Assembly (NCBI RefSeq): GCF_943914685.1
Contig: NZ_CALUCZ010000013.1
Coordinates: 13,026 to 77,025 of the forward strand
Length of the DNA stretch: 64,000 nt
Origin: an uncultured Mobiluncus sp.
GTDB taxonomy: Bacteria > Actinomycetota > Actinomycetes > Actinomycetales > Actinomycetaceae
Reading direction: 5' to 3'
In this document: in pieces, positions 24,379-32,478 of the stretch
Numbering within the stretch: position 1 is the first letter of the stretch
Layout: every line of letters begins with the position of its first letter
Notes under the pieces: generated by a model
Databases searched by the model: none
Told to the model about the DNA's origin: nothing
The model's input: the letters and a program-made list of their open reading frames with translations, nothing else
Made by a program: the position numbers and the translations under genes

Positions 24379-27300
24379 CTAAAAAACCAAGGATACGAGC
24401 TTTGGAGCACGCACGATAATCCGTTTCGGCTCCCGCCCGTCCAGCAACTTCACCACCGCCGGTTCCGCCAGGACCTTCGCCTGCAAATCCGCCTCGGAAA
24501 TCTCGGGGTCCACCGACACTTTCGCGCGCACCTTGCCCGCCACCTGCACCACGCAAGTGACCTCCTCAGCCGCCAACAGCGACTCATCGGTCACGACCGG
24601 GAACGTGGCCCGGGCGATTCCGCCCTGGTGACCCAAACGTTCCCACAGTTCCTCCGCAATGTGCGGAGCGATGGGGGCGACCATCACGACCAACGCTTCT
24701 GCGGCCTCACGTGGCACCTGGGGTAACCCGGTGAGGTGATTATTCAGCACAATCATCTTGGCGATAGCCGTGTTCACGCGCAGATTGTCGTACTCCACGG
24801 TGACATCGTGAATGGTGCGAGCCAGCACTTTTGCGGTCGCCAAATCCGGGGCGTCATCGCTGACGGTGAGCGCGCCGGTGTTTTCATCGACGATATTGCG
24901 CCACAGCCGCTGCAGGAAACGCTGAGAGCCGACCACCGCGCGCGTGTCCCACGGACGGGACATATCCAGCGGCCCCATCGACATCTCGTAAACCCGGAAC
25001 GTGTCCGCGCCGTAATCCGCACACATCTGATCAGGGGTGACGATATTCTTTAGCGACTTGCCCATCTTGCCGAACTCGCGGTTGACCGGCTGGCCCTGCC
25101 AGGTAAAGCCGTCCTCTTCGCTGCCCTCCACTTCGTCAGCCGGGACGTATTGCCCGCGCGAATCCGTGTAGGCGTAAGCCTCAATCATGCCTTGGTTGAA
25201 CAGGCGATGGAACGGCTCTGAACTGGAGACATATCCCAAGTCATAGAGGACCTTGTGCCAAAAACGCGCGTAAAGCAGGTGCAGCACCGCGTGTTCCACG
25301 CCGCCCACGTACAAATCCGTGCCGCCGCTGAGGTTGCCTGCCTCGGGGCGCGGGCCCATCCAGTAGGCTTCGTTGTCGGGGCTGGCAAAAGCCGTGGGGT
25401 TGTCCGGGTCGGTGTAGCGCAGCTCGTACCAGCACGAGCCCGCCCAGTTCGGCATGGTGTTTTGGTCACGAGTGTAGGTCTGCTTGCCTTCGCCCAGGTC
25501 CAGTTCGACGGTCATCCAGTCCGTAGCGCGGCCCAGCGGGGATTCCGGGGTGGAGTGGGCGTCGTCAGGGTCAAAAGTCCGGGGCCGGAAGTCCGACACT
25601 TCGGGCAGCTCCAAGGGGAGCATCTCTTCCGGCAGGGCGTGAACCCGCCCGTCAGCGCCATAAACCACGGGGAAAGGCTCGCCCCAGTAGCGTTGCCGGG
25701 AAAACAGCCAGTCACGCAGACGGTAGGTCACGGTCTTCTCGCCCCGCCCGGTCTGGGCCAGCCAGTCGCTGATTTTCGCGATAGCCTCAGCCTTGCCCAG
25801 CCCGTTCAGGCTGATTTCACTGTTGGCGGAGTTCTCGATGACGCCGTCACCGGTCCAGGGTTCCGTCTGTACGTCGAGGCCGTCCGGGCCAGAAATAGTT
25901 TGAATAATGTCCAGGTTGAACTTTTTGGCAAAGGCGTGATCGCGCTCGTCGTGGGCGGGCACAGCCATAATCGCGCCGGTGCCATACCCCATCAAAACGT
26001 AATCCGCCACGAAAATCGGCACCAGGGAACTATTGACCGGGTTCGTCCCGAAAATGCCGGTAAACACGCCGGTCTTTTCGGTGAAGTCGGTTTCCGCAGT
26101 CCGTTCGCTGTCGCTCTTCGCGCTGGCTTGCGCCCGGTAGGCCGCCACTGCTGCGCGCGGGGTAGCGTATCCACCGGTCCACTCCGGTCGAGTCCCCTCC
26201 GGCCAAGCGTCCGGTACCTGCAATTCCGCGTCCGCACAATCCTCGGCGCCCACCAGCGGATGTTCCGGGGAAATGACCATGAAAGTCGCGCCGAACAGGG
26301 TGTCGGGCCGGGTCGTGAAGACCTGCAGAGTCTGCGGCTGCGGCCCTTGACCGGCCTCGACCTGGAAGTTTACGGTGGCGCCGAAAGACTTGCCGATCCA
26401 GTTGTGCTGCATGGTGCGGACCTTATCGGGCCAGTCAATCGTGGCCAGGTCGGCATCCAGCCGGTCCGCATAGCGGGTGATGCGCATCATCCACTGGCGC
26501 AGTTTCGTCTTAAACACGGGGAAGTTGCCGCGTTCGGAACGCCCTTCGGCGGTGACTTCTTCGTCCGCCAGCACCGTGCCCAAGCCCGGCGCCCAGTTCA
26601 CCGGCGCGTAAGCCACGTAAGCTAGGCGCTCGGCGTCAATGAGTTCTGCCTGTTCCACCGCGGAAAGCTCGGCCCAAGCCCGCCCGTCCGGGGTGGGGCG
26701 GGTGCCGTCCTCGTACTGTTTCACAAGGGTGGTAATCGGCCGGGCCGCGCCCTTTCCGGAGCCGTCGCGGCGCGGAGCCTCCGGGTCATACCAGGAGTTG
26801 AAAATTTGCAGGAAAATCCACTGGGTCCACTTGAAATAGTCCGGGTCGGTCGTGGCGAAAGAACGCCGCCGGTCGTGGGACAAACCAATGCGTGCCAGCT
26901 GTTTGCTCATGTTGGCGATATTGTCATGCGTGGTGATGGCTGGGTGCTGGCCGGTTTGCAGGGCGTATTGCTCGGCGGGCAGGCCAAACGCATCGTAACC
27001 CATGGTGTAGAGCACGTTCTTGCCCTGCGCGCGCTGGTAGCGGGCTACCACGTCGGTGGCGATATAGCCCAGCGGGTGTCCCACATGCAGACCTTTGCCG
27101 GAGGGGTAGGGGAACATATCGAGGATAAAGTATTTTTCGTGTTTTGCCAGGTCGCCGGCCAAGGAGCCGCTGGGGTTATCCGCGTTAAATGCGCCGGTTT
27201 CGTCCCAAATCCGTTGCCATTTCGCTTCCAGGTCCCCCGCCATCTCAGCCGTGTAGCGGTACTGCGGGGTGTCTGGGGTTTCCGGGGTGTTTTCAGCCAT
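24379..27300 (-). CDS. leuS: Leucine--tRNA ligase
   Basis: Class I synthetase charging tRNA-Leu, 973 residues. The catalytic core shows the HIGH-like HVGH within FPYPSGKGLHVGHPLGY, the CP1 editing domain (including the MAVPAHDERDHAFA segment) and the KMSKS-like KMGKS loop, followed by the anticodon-binding and C-terminal domains. The ATG at 27300 is preferred because MAENTPETPD leads into the conserved YRYTAEMAGDLEAKWQ. A TTG at 27324 preceded seven bases upstream by TAAACT could instead be a leaderless start, adding eight residues. A near copy of the 3' extended CACAAGGGCG motif lies within the coding region at about 26720-26740. Confidence 0.95.
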   Translation of the reverse strand: MAENTPETPDTPQYRYTAEMAGDLEAKWQRIWDETGAFNADNPSGSLAGDLAKHEKYFILDMFPYPSGKGLHVGHPLGYIATDVVARYQRAQGKNVLYTMGYDAFGLPAEQYALQTGQHPAITTHDNIANMSKQLARIGLSHDRRRSFATTDPDYFKWTQWIFLQIFNSWYDPEAPRRDGSGKGAARPITTLVKQYEDGTRPTPDGRAWAELSAVEQAELIDAERLAYVAYAPVNWAPGLGTVLADEEVTAEGRSERGNFPVFKTKLRQWMMRITRYADRLDADLATIDWPDKVRTMQHNWIGKSFGATVNFQVEAGQGPQPQTLQVFTTRPDTLFGATFMVISPEHPLVGAEDCADAELQVPDAWPEGTRPEWTGGYATPRAAVAAYRAQASAKSDSERTAETDFTEKTGVFTGIFGTNPVNSSLVPIFVADYVLMGYGTGAIMAVPAHDERDHAFAKKFNLDIIQTISGPDGLDVQTEPWTGDGVIENSANSEISLNGLGKAEAIAKISDWLAQTGRGEKTVTYRLRDWLFSRQRYWGEPFPVVYGADGRVHALPEEMLPLELPEVSDFRPRTFDPDDAHSTPESPLGRATDWMTVELDLGEGKQTYTRDQNTMPNWAGSCWYELRYTDPDNPTAFASPDNEAYWMGPRPEAGNLSGGTDLYVGGVEHAVLHLLYARFWHKVLYDLGYVSSSEPFHRLFNQGMIEAYAYTDSRGQYVPADEVEGSEEDGFTWQGQPVNREFGKMGKSLKNIVTPDQMCADYGADTFRVYEMSMGPLDMSRPWDTRAVVGSQRFLQRLWRNIVDENTGALTVSDDAPDLATAKVLARTIHDVTVEYDNLRVNTAIAKMIVLNNHLTGLPQVPREAAEALVVMVAPIAPHIAEELWERLGHQGGIARATFPVVTDESLLAAEEVTCVVQVAGKVRAKVSVDPEISEADLQAKVLAEPAVVKLLDGREPKRIIVRAPKLVSLVF

Positions 27301-27331
27301 ATTCCTCTTCTTTCCGACAATCAACGTATCC

Positions 27332-27337
27332 AGTTTA
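27332..27337 (-). promoter_or_regulatory. -10 box for leuS
   Basis: TAAACT on the minus strand, seven bases before a TTG at 27324 and 31 bases before the ATG at 27300. It fits the promoter pattern of this window. Confidence 0.5.
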
Positions 27338-27515
27338 GACCAGGGGACCTACGGGCGAAAAAGTCGTGACCCAGAGAGTATTAAATCGGTGTCGAGGCGG
27401 CCACGCGATGCTGTAATCGGCGGATTTGACCCGTTTACACAAAATATCTGCGTTGATAAAATTGCCGGCAAGCTAGGTTTTTCTAAACAGTTATACAGAT
27501 TCCAGGAGAAATATC

Positions 27516-27992
27516 ATGAATACGTTTATTCGCAATAGTACGTTGGGGATAGTCGCGGCGATGGCTCTCGCATTTGGTGTGTCGGCTTGCGGTGAATCCG
27601 GCACGCAGCCCGCTAATGACGCCGCGGCGGCTAGCCCGACAACGCAGCCGACAAGCCCGTCTACCAGCGAAACTGTGGACTTCTTTACCATCGTGAATGA
27701 TAGGTCCAGCAATGCTTGCAATGCCGCTTTGGTAACTGGAACACTGCAGGTTGATGAGCAAGGATGTTTGGTGCTTGGAGGGGACGATGAGGTTCCCGCG
27801 ATAGTGCCTTTATTGCCCAAGGGAAGCCAGATTTCAGACAAATCCGTCACTCTGCCGGATGGAACTGTTTTGGAAATCGGTAAGAAAGTTTCCCTTGGCG
27901 GTGGATTTACCAACGAAGAGCGATTCGTGTCCAAAGCAAATAAGCAGTGTAAAACCTCTTCTGTGTACGCCGTTTGCCCTGAACAAGGCTGA
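27516..27992 (+). CDS. Small lipoprotein of unknown function
   Basis: A 158-residue protein with a type II signal peptide: hydrophobic residues 9-22 and lipobox VSAC with Cys25. A Ser/Thr/Pro-rich spacer (about 30-52) is followed by a small domain with three further Cys residues that could pair, and a motif VTLPDGTVLEIGKKVSLGGG. No family is recognised. An AGGAGA site lies about eight bases before the ATG. It is divergent from leuS and convergent with rpsT, within an otherwise conserved gene cluster. Confidence 0.7.
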   Translation: MNTFIRNSTLGIVAAMALAFGVSACGESGTQPANDAAAASPTTQPTSPSTSETVDFFTIVNDRSSNACNAALVTGTLQVDEQGCLVLGGDDEVPAIVPLLPKGSQISDKSVTLPDGTVLEIGKKVSLGGGFTNEERFVSKANKQCKTSSVYAVCPEQG

Positions 27993-28136
27993 GCGGCAGC
28001 TTTTACGTTGCAGTTGCCCGCGCCTGAATATCGATGAACCCTGCCTGGGGTAGTGGTTGCCGGTTTGGTGCGGGGCTGGTGCTCCCGCTCCTCGCGCGTA
28101 TTTTTCGGAAACGGGGGGCGTTAATCCTATTAATTT

Positions 28137-28168
28137 GCCTCGGTGTGCCATATATGGCACACCGAGGC
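28137..28168. terminator. Perfect 32-base palindrome, probable bidirectional terminator
   Basis: The 16 bases at 28137-28152 are the exact reverse complement of 28153-28168, centred on ATAT. It is followed by GTTTAAA and preceded by TTAATTT, so transcripts from either side would form a strong hairpin near short U tracts. It lies between the convergent lipoprotein and rpsT genes. Confidence 0.65.
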
Positions 28169-28261
28169 GTTTAAATAGGTTTTATCCCGGGTTTTCAGCC
28201 GCGCGCATTCGCCAGACAATCCGAGTCTCTGTTCCACACCGGGTTTTCGAGTGGGCAAAAG

Positions 28262-28289
28262 GAAAACGCCCACCGAAGTGGACGTTTTC
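28262..28289 (-). terminator. Terminator of rpsT
   Basis: On the minus strand GAAAACGTCCAC and GTGGGCGTTTTC form a 12-base-pair stem with one G-U pair and a stable TTCG tetraloop, then CTTTT. It starts about 20 bases past the rpsT stop codon. Confidence 0.85.
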
Positions 28290-28309
28290 AAACAGCTTAG
28301 AGAAACCGA

Positions 28310-28573
28310 TTACTGCATGGCAGCAACGCGGGTGGCCAGCTTGGATTTGCGCTGAGCCGCTTGGTTCTTGTGAATGACACCCTTGGAAGCTGCCACGTCA
28401 AGGTGACGGGTGGCCACCTTCAAGTTGGCCTCGGCTGCGGCCTTATCCCCGGCCTCGATAGCCTCGCGGGTCTTGCGCACCAGGGTCTTTAGCTCGGAGC
28501 GCACGGACAGGTTGCGCTGGCGCGCCTTTTCGTTGGTGCGAATCCGCTTTATCTGAGACTTAATATTTGCCAA
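28310..28573 (-). CDS. rpsT: 30S ribosomal protein S20
   Basis: An 87-residue helical, very basic protein of the small subunit, binding 16S rRNA. The ANIKSQIKRIRTNEKARQRN opening is the family signature. The start must be the TTG at 28573, giving MANIKSQ with an AGGGAAGA site six bases upstream; the upstream residues in the frame are not conserved. In many actinobacteria rpsT sits between holA and lepA; here it still adjoins the lepA region, on the opposite strand, but a lipoprotein gene separates the two. Confidence 0.94.
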   Translation of the reverse strand: MANIKSQIKRIRTNEKARQRNLSVRSELKTLVRKTREAIEAGDKAAAEANLKVATRHLDVAASKGVIHKNQAAQRKSKLATRVAAMQ

Positions 28574-28776
28574 TGTTCTTCCCTCAAAAGTATTGATTTT
28601 CGCCGGTTTTGGCGACACACAAGGAAATATCCTACGCCATTTTGCGCCTTATTCGCAAATCGGTGGTGAAAACGCTGAGCTAACGGATTCAGGCTGCGTC
28701 TACCGTTCGTGATGCCGCTCATCATCTAGATGTTTCGTGCTGGTTTTCGGCGTCGGCACACCGATACGGGACGTTT

Positions 28777-29259
28777 TCACAAGGGCGTTTCTTGGTTGGT
28801 TTCAAAAACGACCGCGGCGATGCGGGTGTCATCGTTGGCGATGAACAGTGCTTGTTCTGCCTGAGGAAACAGCGAGGTCGGAAGTCCCACAGTTTGGAGC
28901 CCCACACCCGAATCGCAGGCCCCGATTTCCGCTAGCCGACGCAATTCGCTGTCGTGCCGAAGCCAAATCGAAACGGGGGAGGGCGAGTCTTGTGCACACC
29001 GAAAAGAAATTTGGCGATAAGAGGACTCCTCCTTGACAGGTTTCAAATCCAGGTGCTTATCCGAACGGAATGATGCCTGCGCCAGGAATTGGGTAGGCAT
29101 CCAACTTTCTTGAACCTCCTGTTTAATATCGGAAATGGACAGCTTGGGAGCTGCCGCATCACTCGGAGCAGAATCGCGCTGGGAACACCCCGACAAAACA
29201 AACGGCAAAGCAAGGACTAATAAAATCGCGATAGACGCTTTAGAAAACAGTTTTAACAT
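28777..29259 (-). CDS. Small lipoprotein of unknown function
   Basis: A 160-residue protein with a type II signal peptide and lipobox LSGC, lipidated Cys25. The mature part has two more Cys (RCAQDS and GACDSG) that may pair, and no recognised domain. The ATG at 29259 follows an AGGGGGAAC site. Its stop codon TGA (28777-28779) is formed by the junction with a CACAAGGGCG motif (28778-28787 on the + strand). It sits between rpsT and lepA, which are usually adjacent, and probably entered the cluster later. Confidence 0.65.
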   Translation of the reverse strand: MLKLFSKASIAILLVLALPFVLSGCSQRDSAPSDAAAPKLSISDIKQEVQESWMPTQFLAQASFRSDKHLDLKPVKEESSYRQISFRCAQDSPSPVSIWLRHDSELRRLAEIGACDSGVGLQTVGLPTSLFPQAEQALFIANDDTRIAAVVFETNQETPL

Positions 29260-29680
29260 GGGTTCCCCCTGGACTTTGAGTATGGCGGGTACGCCGTGCG
29301 GCAGAAACACGAGTGATATCGGTTTGGGCTTTATCTTGGCTAACGAACCGGCGTTCCCGTGACGCTGGGAAAACCTGGTGACCTGCAGCTAAGAAGTGGC
29401 TGACGCGTCGGGGTCAGCGAACAATCTCTGCGGCGAGATTAGAGATGTTTCAAGGTAACAGATTCCGTGTCTCTGCGCAATAGTCCGGCAGGCCCAAATT
29501 ATTCCTGACCGGAGGAACGCCGCACCGGGCAACAGCCAGGGCGATTGCCGAAACTTGTGCGCGAAAGTCCTCCGGTAAACTTCGTGGCGGGAGACCCAGC
29601 CCCTTACAGCCCGCTAAAGATTGGGCAAACGGGGGAAAAATGACAAAATGGAATGTCTAGCGAGAGAGATAAGGAAGTCC
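29260..29680 (+). other. 420-base gene-free interval upstream of lepA
   Basis: No convincing gene or RNA. A weak hairpin AATCTC-N6-GAGATT lies at 29423-29440. The frame open from 29621 is the upstream extension of lepA and lacks conserved residues before 29681. The lepA promoter is presumably here but I cannot place it. Confidence 0.5.
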
Positions 29681-31531
29681 ATGCCCATTCCTGGTGATGC
29701 CCTGTTACAGTCGATTGCGCCCGCCGCTACCGACCCGTCCCTGATTCGTAATTTTTCGATTATCGCCCACATCGACCACGGCAAGTCGACGCTGGCGGAT
29801 CGGATGCTGCAGCTGACCGGGGTCGTTTCGGACCGTGAGATGCGTGCCCAATACCTGGACCGGATGGACATTGAACGCGAACGCGGCATCACCATTAAAT
29901 CCCAAGCCGTGCGGATGCCCTGGCAGGTAGGCGACAAAGCCTACGCCCTGAACATGATTGACACCCCTGGTCACGTGGACTTTACTTATGAAGTCTCGCG
30001 TTCGCTCGCGGCTTGTGAAGGGGCGGTCCTGCTGGTGGACGCCTCCCAAGGCATCGAGGCGCAAACCCTGGCGAACCTCTACCTCGCCTTGGAAGGGGAC
30101 TTGACCATTATCCCGGTGCTGAACAAGATCGACCTGCCCGGCGCGATGCCGGAAAAGCACGCCGAAGAACTGGCGAACCTCATCGGGTGCCAGCCCGAGG
30201 ACTGCTTGCTGGTTTCGGGCAAGACCGGGGAGGGCGTGCAGGCCCTACTGGACGAAATCGTCTCCCAGGTGCCGCCCCCCTCCGGACAGCCCGACGCCCC
30301 GACCCGCGCACTCATTTTTGACTCGGTTTATGACACGTATCGCGGGGTCGTGACCTACGTGCGCGTCATGGACGGAACGCTCAATGCCCGCCAGCGAATC
30401 AACATGATGTCCACCGGCACCACCCACGAACTGCTGGAACTCGGCGTCATCAGCCCCGATCCGATTCCCACGAAAGGTATCGGGGCGGGCGAAGTCGGCT
30501 ACCTCATTACCGGAGTGAAGGACGTACGCCAATCCCGCGTGGGCGACACCGTTACTTCTGCGGAAAAGGGCGCTAGCGAACCTTTGCCGGGCTACCGCGA
30601 CCCGATGCCGATGGTGTTTTCGGGACTGTACCCGATTGACGGAACCGATTTCCCGGTGCTGCGCGACGCACTGGACAAGCTGAAACTCAACGATGCGTCC
30701 CTGACTTTTGAACCGGAATCATCGGCCGCCCTGGGGTCGGGTTTCCGTTGCGGTTTCTTAGGTTTGCTGCATCTCGAAATTATTCGCGAGCGTCTGGAAC
30801 GCGAGTTCGACCTGGTGCTGATTTCCACCGCCCCGAACGTGGAATACGTGGTGGTGGCGGAAGACGGCACGGAAACTCACGTCATGAACCCTTCTGAATT
30901 CCCCGAAGGAAAGGTCAAGGAAGTGCGCGAGCCGGTGGTGGCCGCGACCATCCTGACGCCCTCGGACTTTGTCGGTCCTGTTATGGAACTTTGCCAGGAT
31001 CGGCGCGGCGCTATGAAGAACATGGAGTACCTGAGCTCCGACCGGGTGGAACTGCACTACACCCTGCCCTTGGGCGAGATTGTTTACGACTTCTTTGATC
31101 AGCTGAAGTCCCGCACCAAGGGCTACGCCTCGCTGGACTACCACCTGGACGGGATGGCTCCAGCCGACCTGGTGCGGGTGGACATTTTGCTGAACGGGGA
31201 ACAGGTTGACGCGTTTTCCGCCATCGTTCACAAGGACAATGCCTACAGTTACGGGACCGCGATGGCGACGAAACTGCGCAAACTCATCCCGCGCCAACAG
31301 TTCGAGGTGCCTATACAGGCGGCTATCGGCACTCGCATCATCGCCCGGGAAAATATCCGGGCGCTGCGCAAGGATATGCTCGCCAAGTGTTACGGCGGCG
31401 ACATCAGCCGGAAACGCAAACTGTTGGAAAAGCAAAAGGCCGGCAAGAAACGCATGAAAGCCATCGGGCGGGTCGAGGTTCCCCAGGAGGCTTTCATCGC
31501 CGCGCTGTCCAACGAGGAGCCGAAAAAGTAA
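29681..31531 (+). CDS. lepA: Elongation factor 4 (LepA)
   Basis: A ribosome-bound translational GTPase that can back-translocate or help biogenesis, 616 residues. GTPase motifs are clear: G1 AHIDHGKST near 26, G2 RGITIKSQ, G3 DTPGHVDF and G4 NKID. The C-terminal LepA-specific domain with KRKLLEKQKAGKKRMK is complete. The ATG at 29681 has an AAGGA site five to six bases upstream and gives the usual MPIPGDALLQSI-type beginning. Its TAA stop overlaps the trmB ATG by one base (TAATG), coupling the two genes. Confidence 0.95.
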   Translation: MPIPGDALLQSIAPAATDPSLIRNFSIIAHIDHGKSTLADRMLQLTGVVSDREMRAQYLDRMDIERERGITIKSQAVRMPWQVGDKAYALNMIDTPGHVDFTYEVSRSLAACEGAVLLVDASQGIEAQTLANLYLALEGDLTIIPVLNKIDLPGAMPEKHAEELANLIGCQPEDCLLVSGKTGEGVQALLDEIVSQVPPPSGQPDAPTRALIFDSVYDTYRGVVTYVRVMDGTLNARQRINMMSTGTTHELLELGVISPDPIPTKGIGAGEVGYLITGVKDVRQSRVGDTVTSAEKGASEPLPGYRDPMPMVFSGLYPIDGTDFPVLRDALDKLKLNDASLTFEPESSAALGSGFRCGFLGLLHLEIIRERLEREFDLVLISTAPNVEYVVVAEDGTETHVMNPSEFPEGKVKEVREPVVAATILTPSDFVGPVMELCQDRRGAMKNMEYLSSDRVELHYTLPLGEIVYDFFDQLKSRTKGYASLDYHLDGMAPADLVRVDILLNGEQVDAFSAIVHKDNAYSYGTAMATKLRKLIPRQQFEVPIQAAIGTRIIARENIRALRKDMLAKCYGGDISRKRKLLEKQKAGKKRMKAIGRVEVPQEAFIAALSNEEPKK

Positions 31532-32478
31532 TGGGCAAAACGATTCGAGCCGACGCCCAGTCCGGCGGGGACGATGAAACGCCTGACCGCCAGCGGCCCT
31601 ACCCGCGGGTCAGAACTTTTGCCCGGCGTGGCGACCGCATGGGCCAAACTCTGGAAAAGACCTTTGAAAAGTACAAAGATGCCTACCTGTTGGACGTGAA
31701 ACGCGGGGCGGGGCCAACGATGGCGGCCGAGGGGGAGCGCCTGGACCCTCGCGTCGTGTTTGGCCGCGAGGCTCCGCTCATTGTCGAGGTCGGCTGCGGT
31801 AACGGCGAGCAAATCACCCACGCTGCCGCACTGCACCCGGAGAACAACTACTTGGGATTTGAGGTGTGGCTGCCGGGGGTGGCGAAAATCGTGTCCTCCG
31901 CCGTGCGCAACTATGATGGCCTGCCCAACCTGAAAGTCGCGGACGTCGACGCCCTGCAAGCCCTGCCCATTTTGCTCGGTGAGGCGACGGTACACGAGAT
32001 GTGGACGTTTTTCGCTGACCCGTGGCCGAAAACTCGCCATCACAAGCGGCGTCTGGTGGCGCCGGAGTTTGCGGCCATTGTCGCGCGGCTGCTGGAAGAC
32101 GGGGGGCGGTGGCGCCTGGCGACCGATTGGGACGACTACGCTTGGCAGCAGCGTGACGTGGTTGAGTCCACTCTCGGATTGTCTAACCCGCACGTTGGCC
32201 AGCGTCCCGACGTCAACGATCCACAAGGTCAGCGCGGCGGTTTTGCGCCGCGTTTCGACGGTCGGGTGGTGACGGCCTTCGAGCGCCGAGCCGCCCGAGA
32301 AGGCCGTGACGTGCATGATTTGTGCGTGGTGCGCCTGGCGCGCGGGTCGGCAGAAGAGCGTGAACAGGCGGCGTCGTTCCAGGTGACGGCCCGTTTGGGG
32401 CGGGTTAGCGTGACCGAGAAGCCCGCCGAGTCCGGGTTTACGCCCAGTGAGCCGTGGTACGGGACGGGCGAAGCCTGA
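31531..32478 (+). CDS. trmB: tRNA (guanine-N7-)-methyltransferase
   Basis: Methylates N7 of G46 in the tRNA variable loop using S-adenosylmethionine. The 315-residue product carries the AdoMet motif IVEVGCGNGE, the catalytic/recognition segment FADPWPKTRHHKRRL, and the C-terminal TAFERRAAREGRDVHDL typical of TrmB. It has about 80 extra N-terminal residues and a 45-residue C-terminal tail compared with the family core. The ATG overlaps the lepA stop by one base, and its own TGA overlaps the hemW ATG (TGATG), forming a lepA-trmB-hemW operon. trmB is not usual at this place. Confidence 0.92.
   Translation: MGKTIRADAQSGGDDETPDRQRPYPRVRTFARRGDRMGQTLEKTFEKYKDAYLLDVKRGAGPTMAAEGERLDPRVVFGREAPLIVEVGCGNGEQITHAAALHPENNYLGFEVWLPGVAKIVSSAVRNYDGLPNLKVADVDALQALPILLGEATVHEMWTFFADPWPKTRHHKRRLVAPEFAAIVARLLEDGGRWRLATDWDDYAWQQRDVVESTLGLSNPHVGQRPDVNDPQGQRGGFAPRFDGRVVTAFERRAAREGRDVHDLCVVRLARGSAEEREQAASFQVTARLGRVSVTEKPAESGFTPSEPWYGTGEA

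Larger units (their letters stand above)
27993..28309. other. Gene-free interval with terminators
   Basis: No credible gene. It separates convergent genes and holds a 32-base perfect palindrome and the rpsT terminator, listed separately. Confidence 0.7.

Noticed and set aside
25255..26625. 456-residue open frame antisense to leuS
   Set aside because: leuS is certain, and the antisense frame results from codon bias in GC-rich DNA. No signal, start site or family motif supports it.
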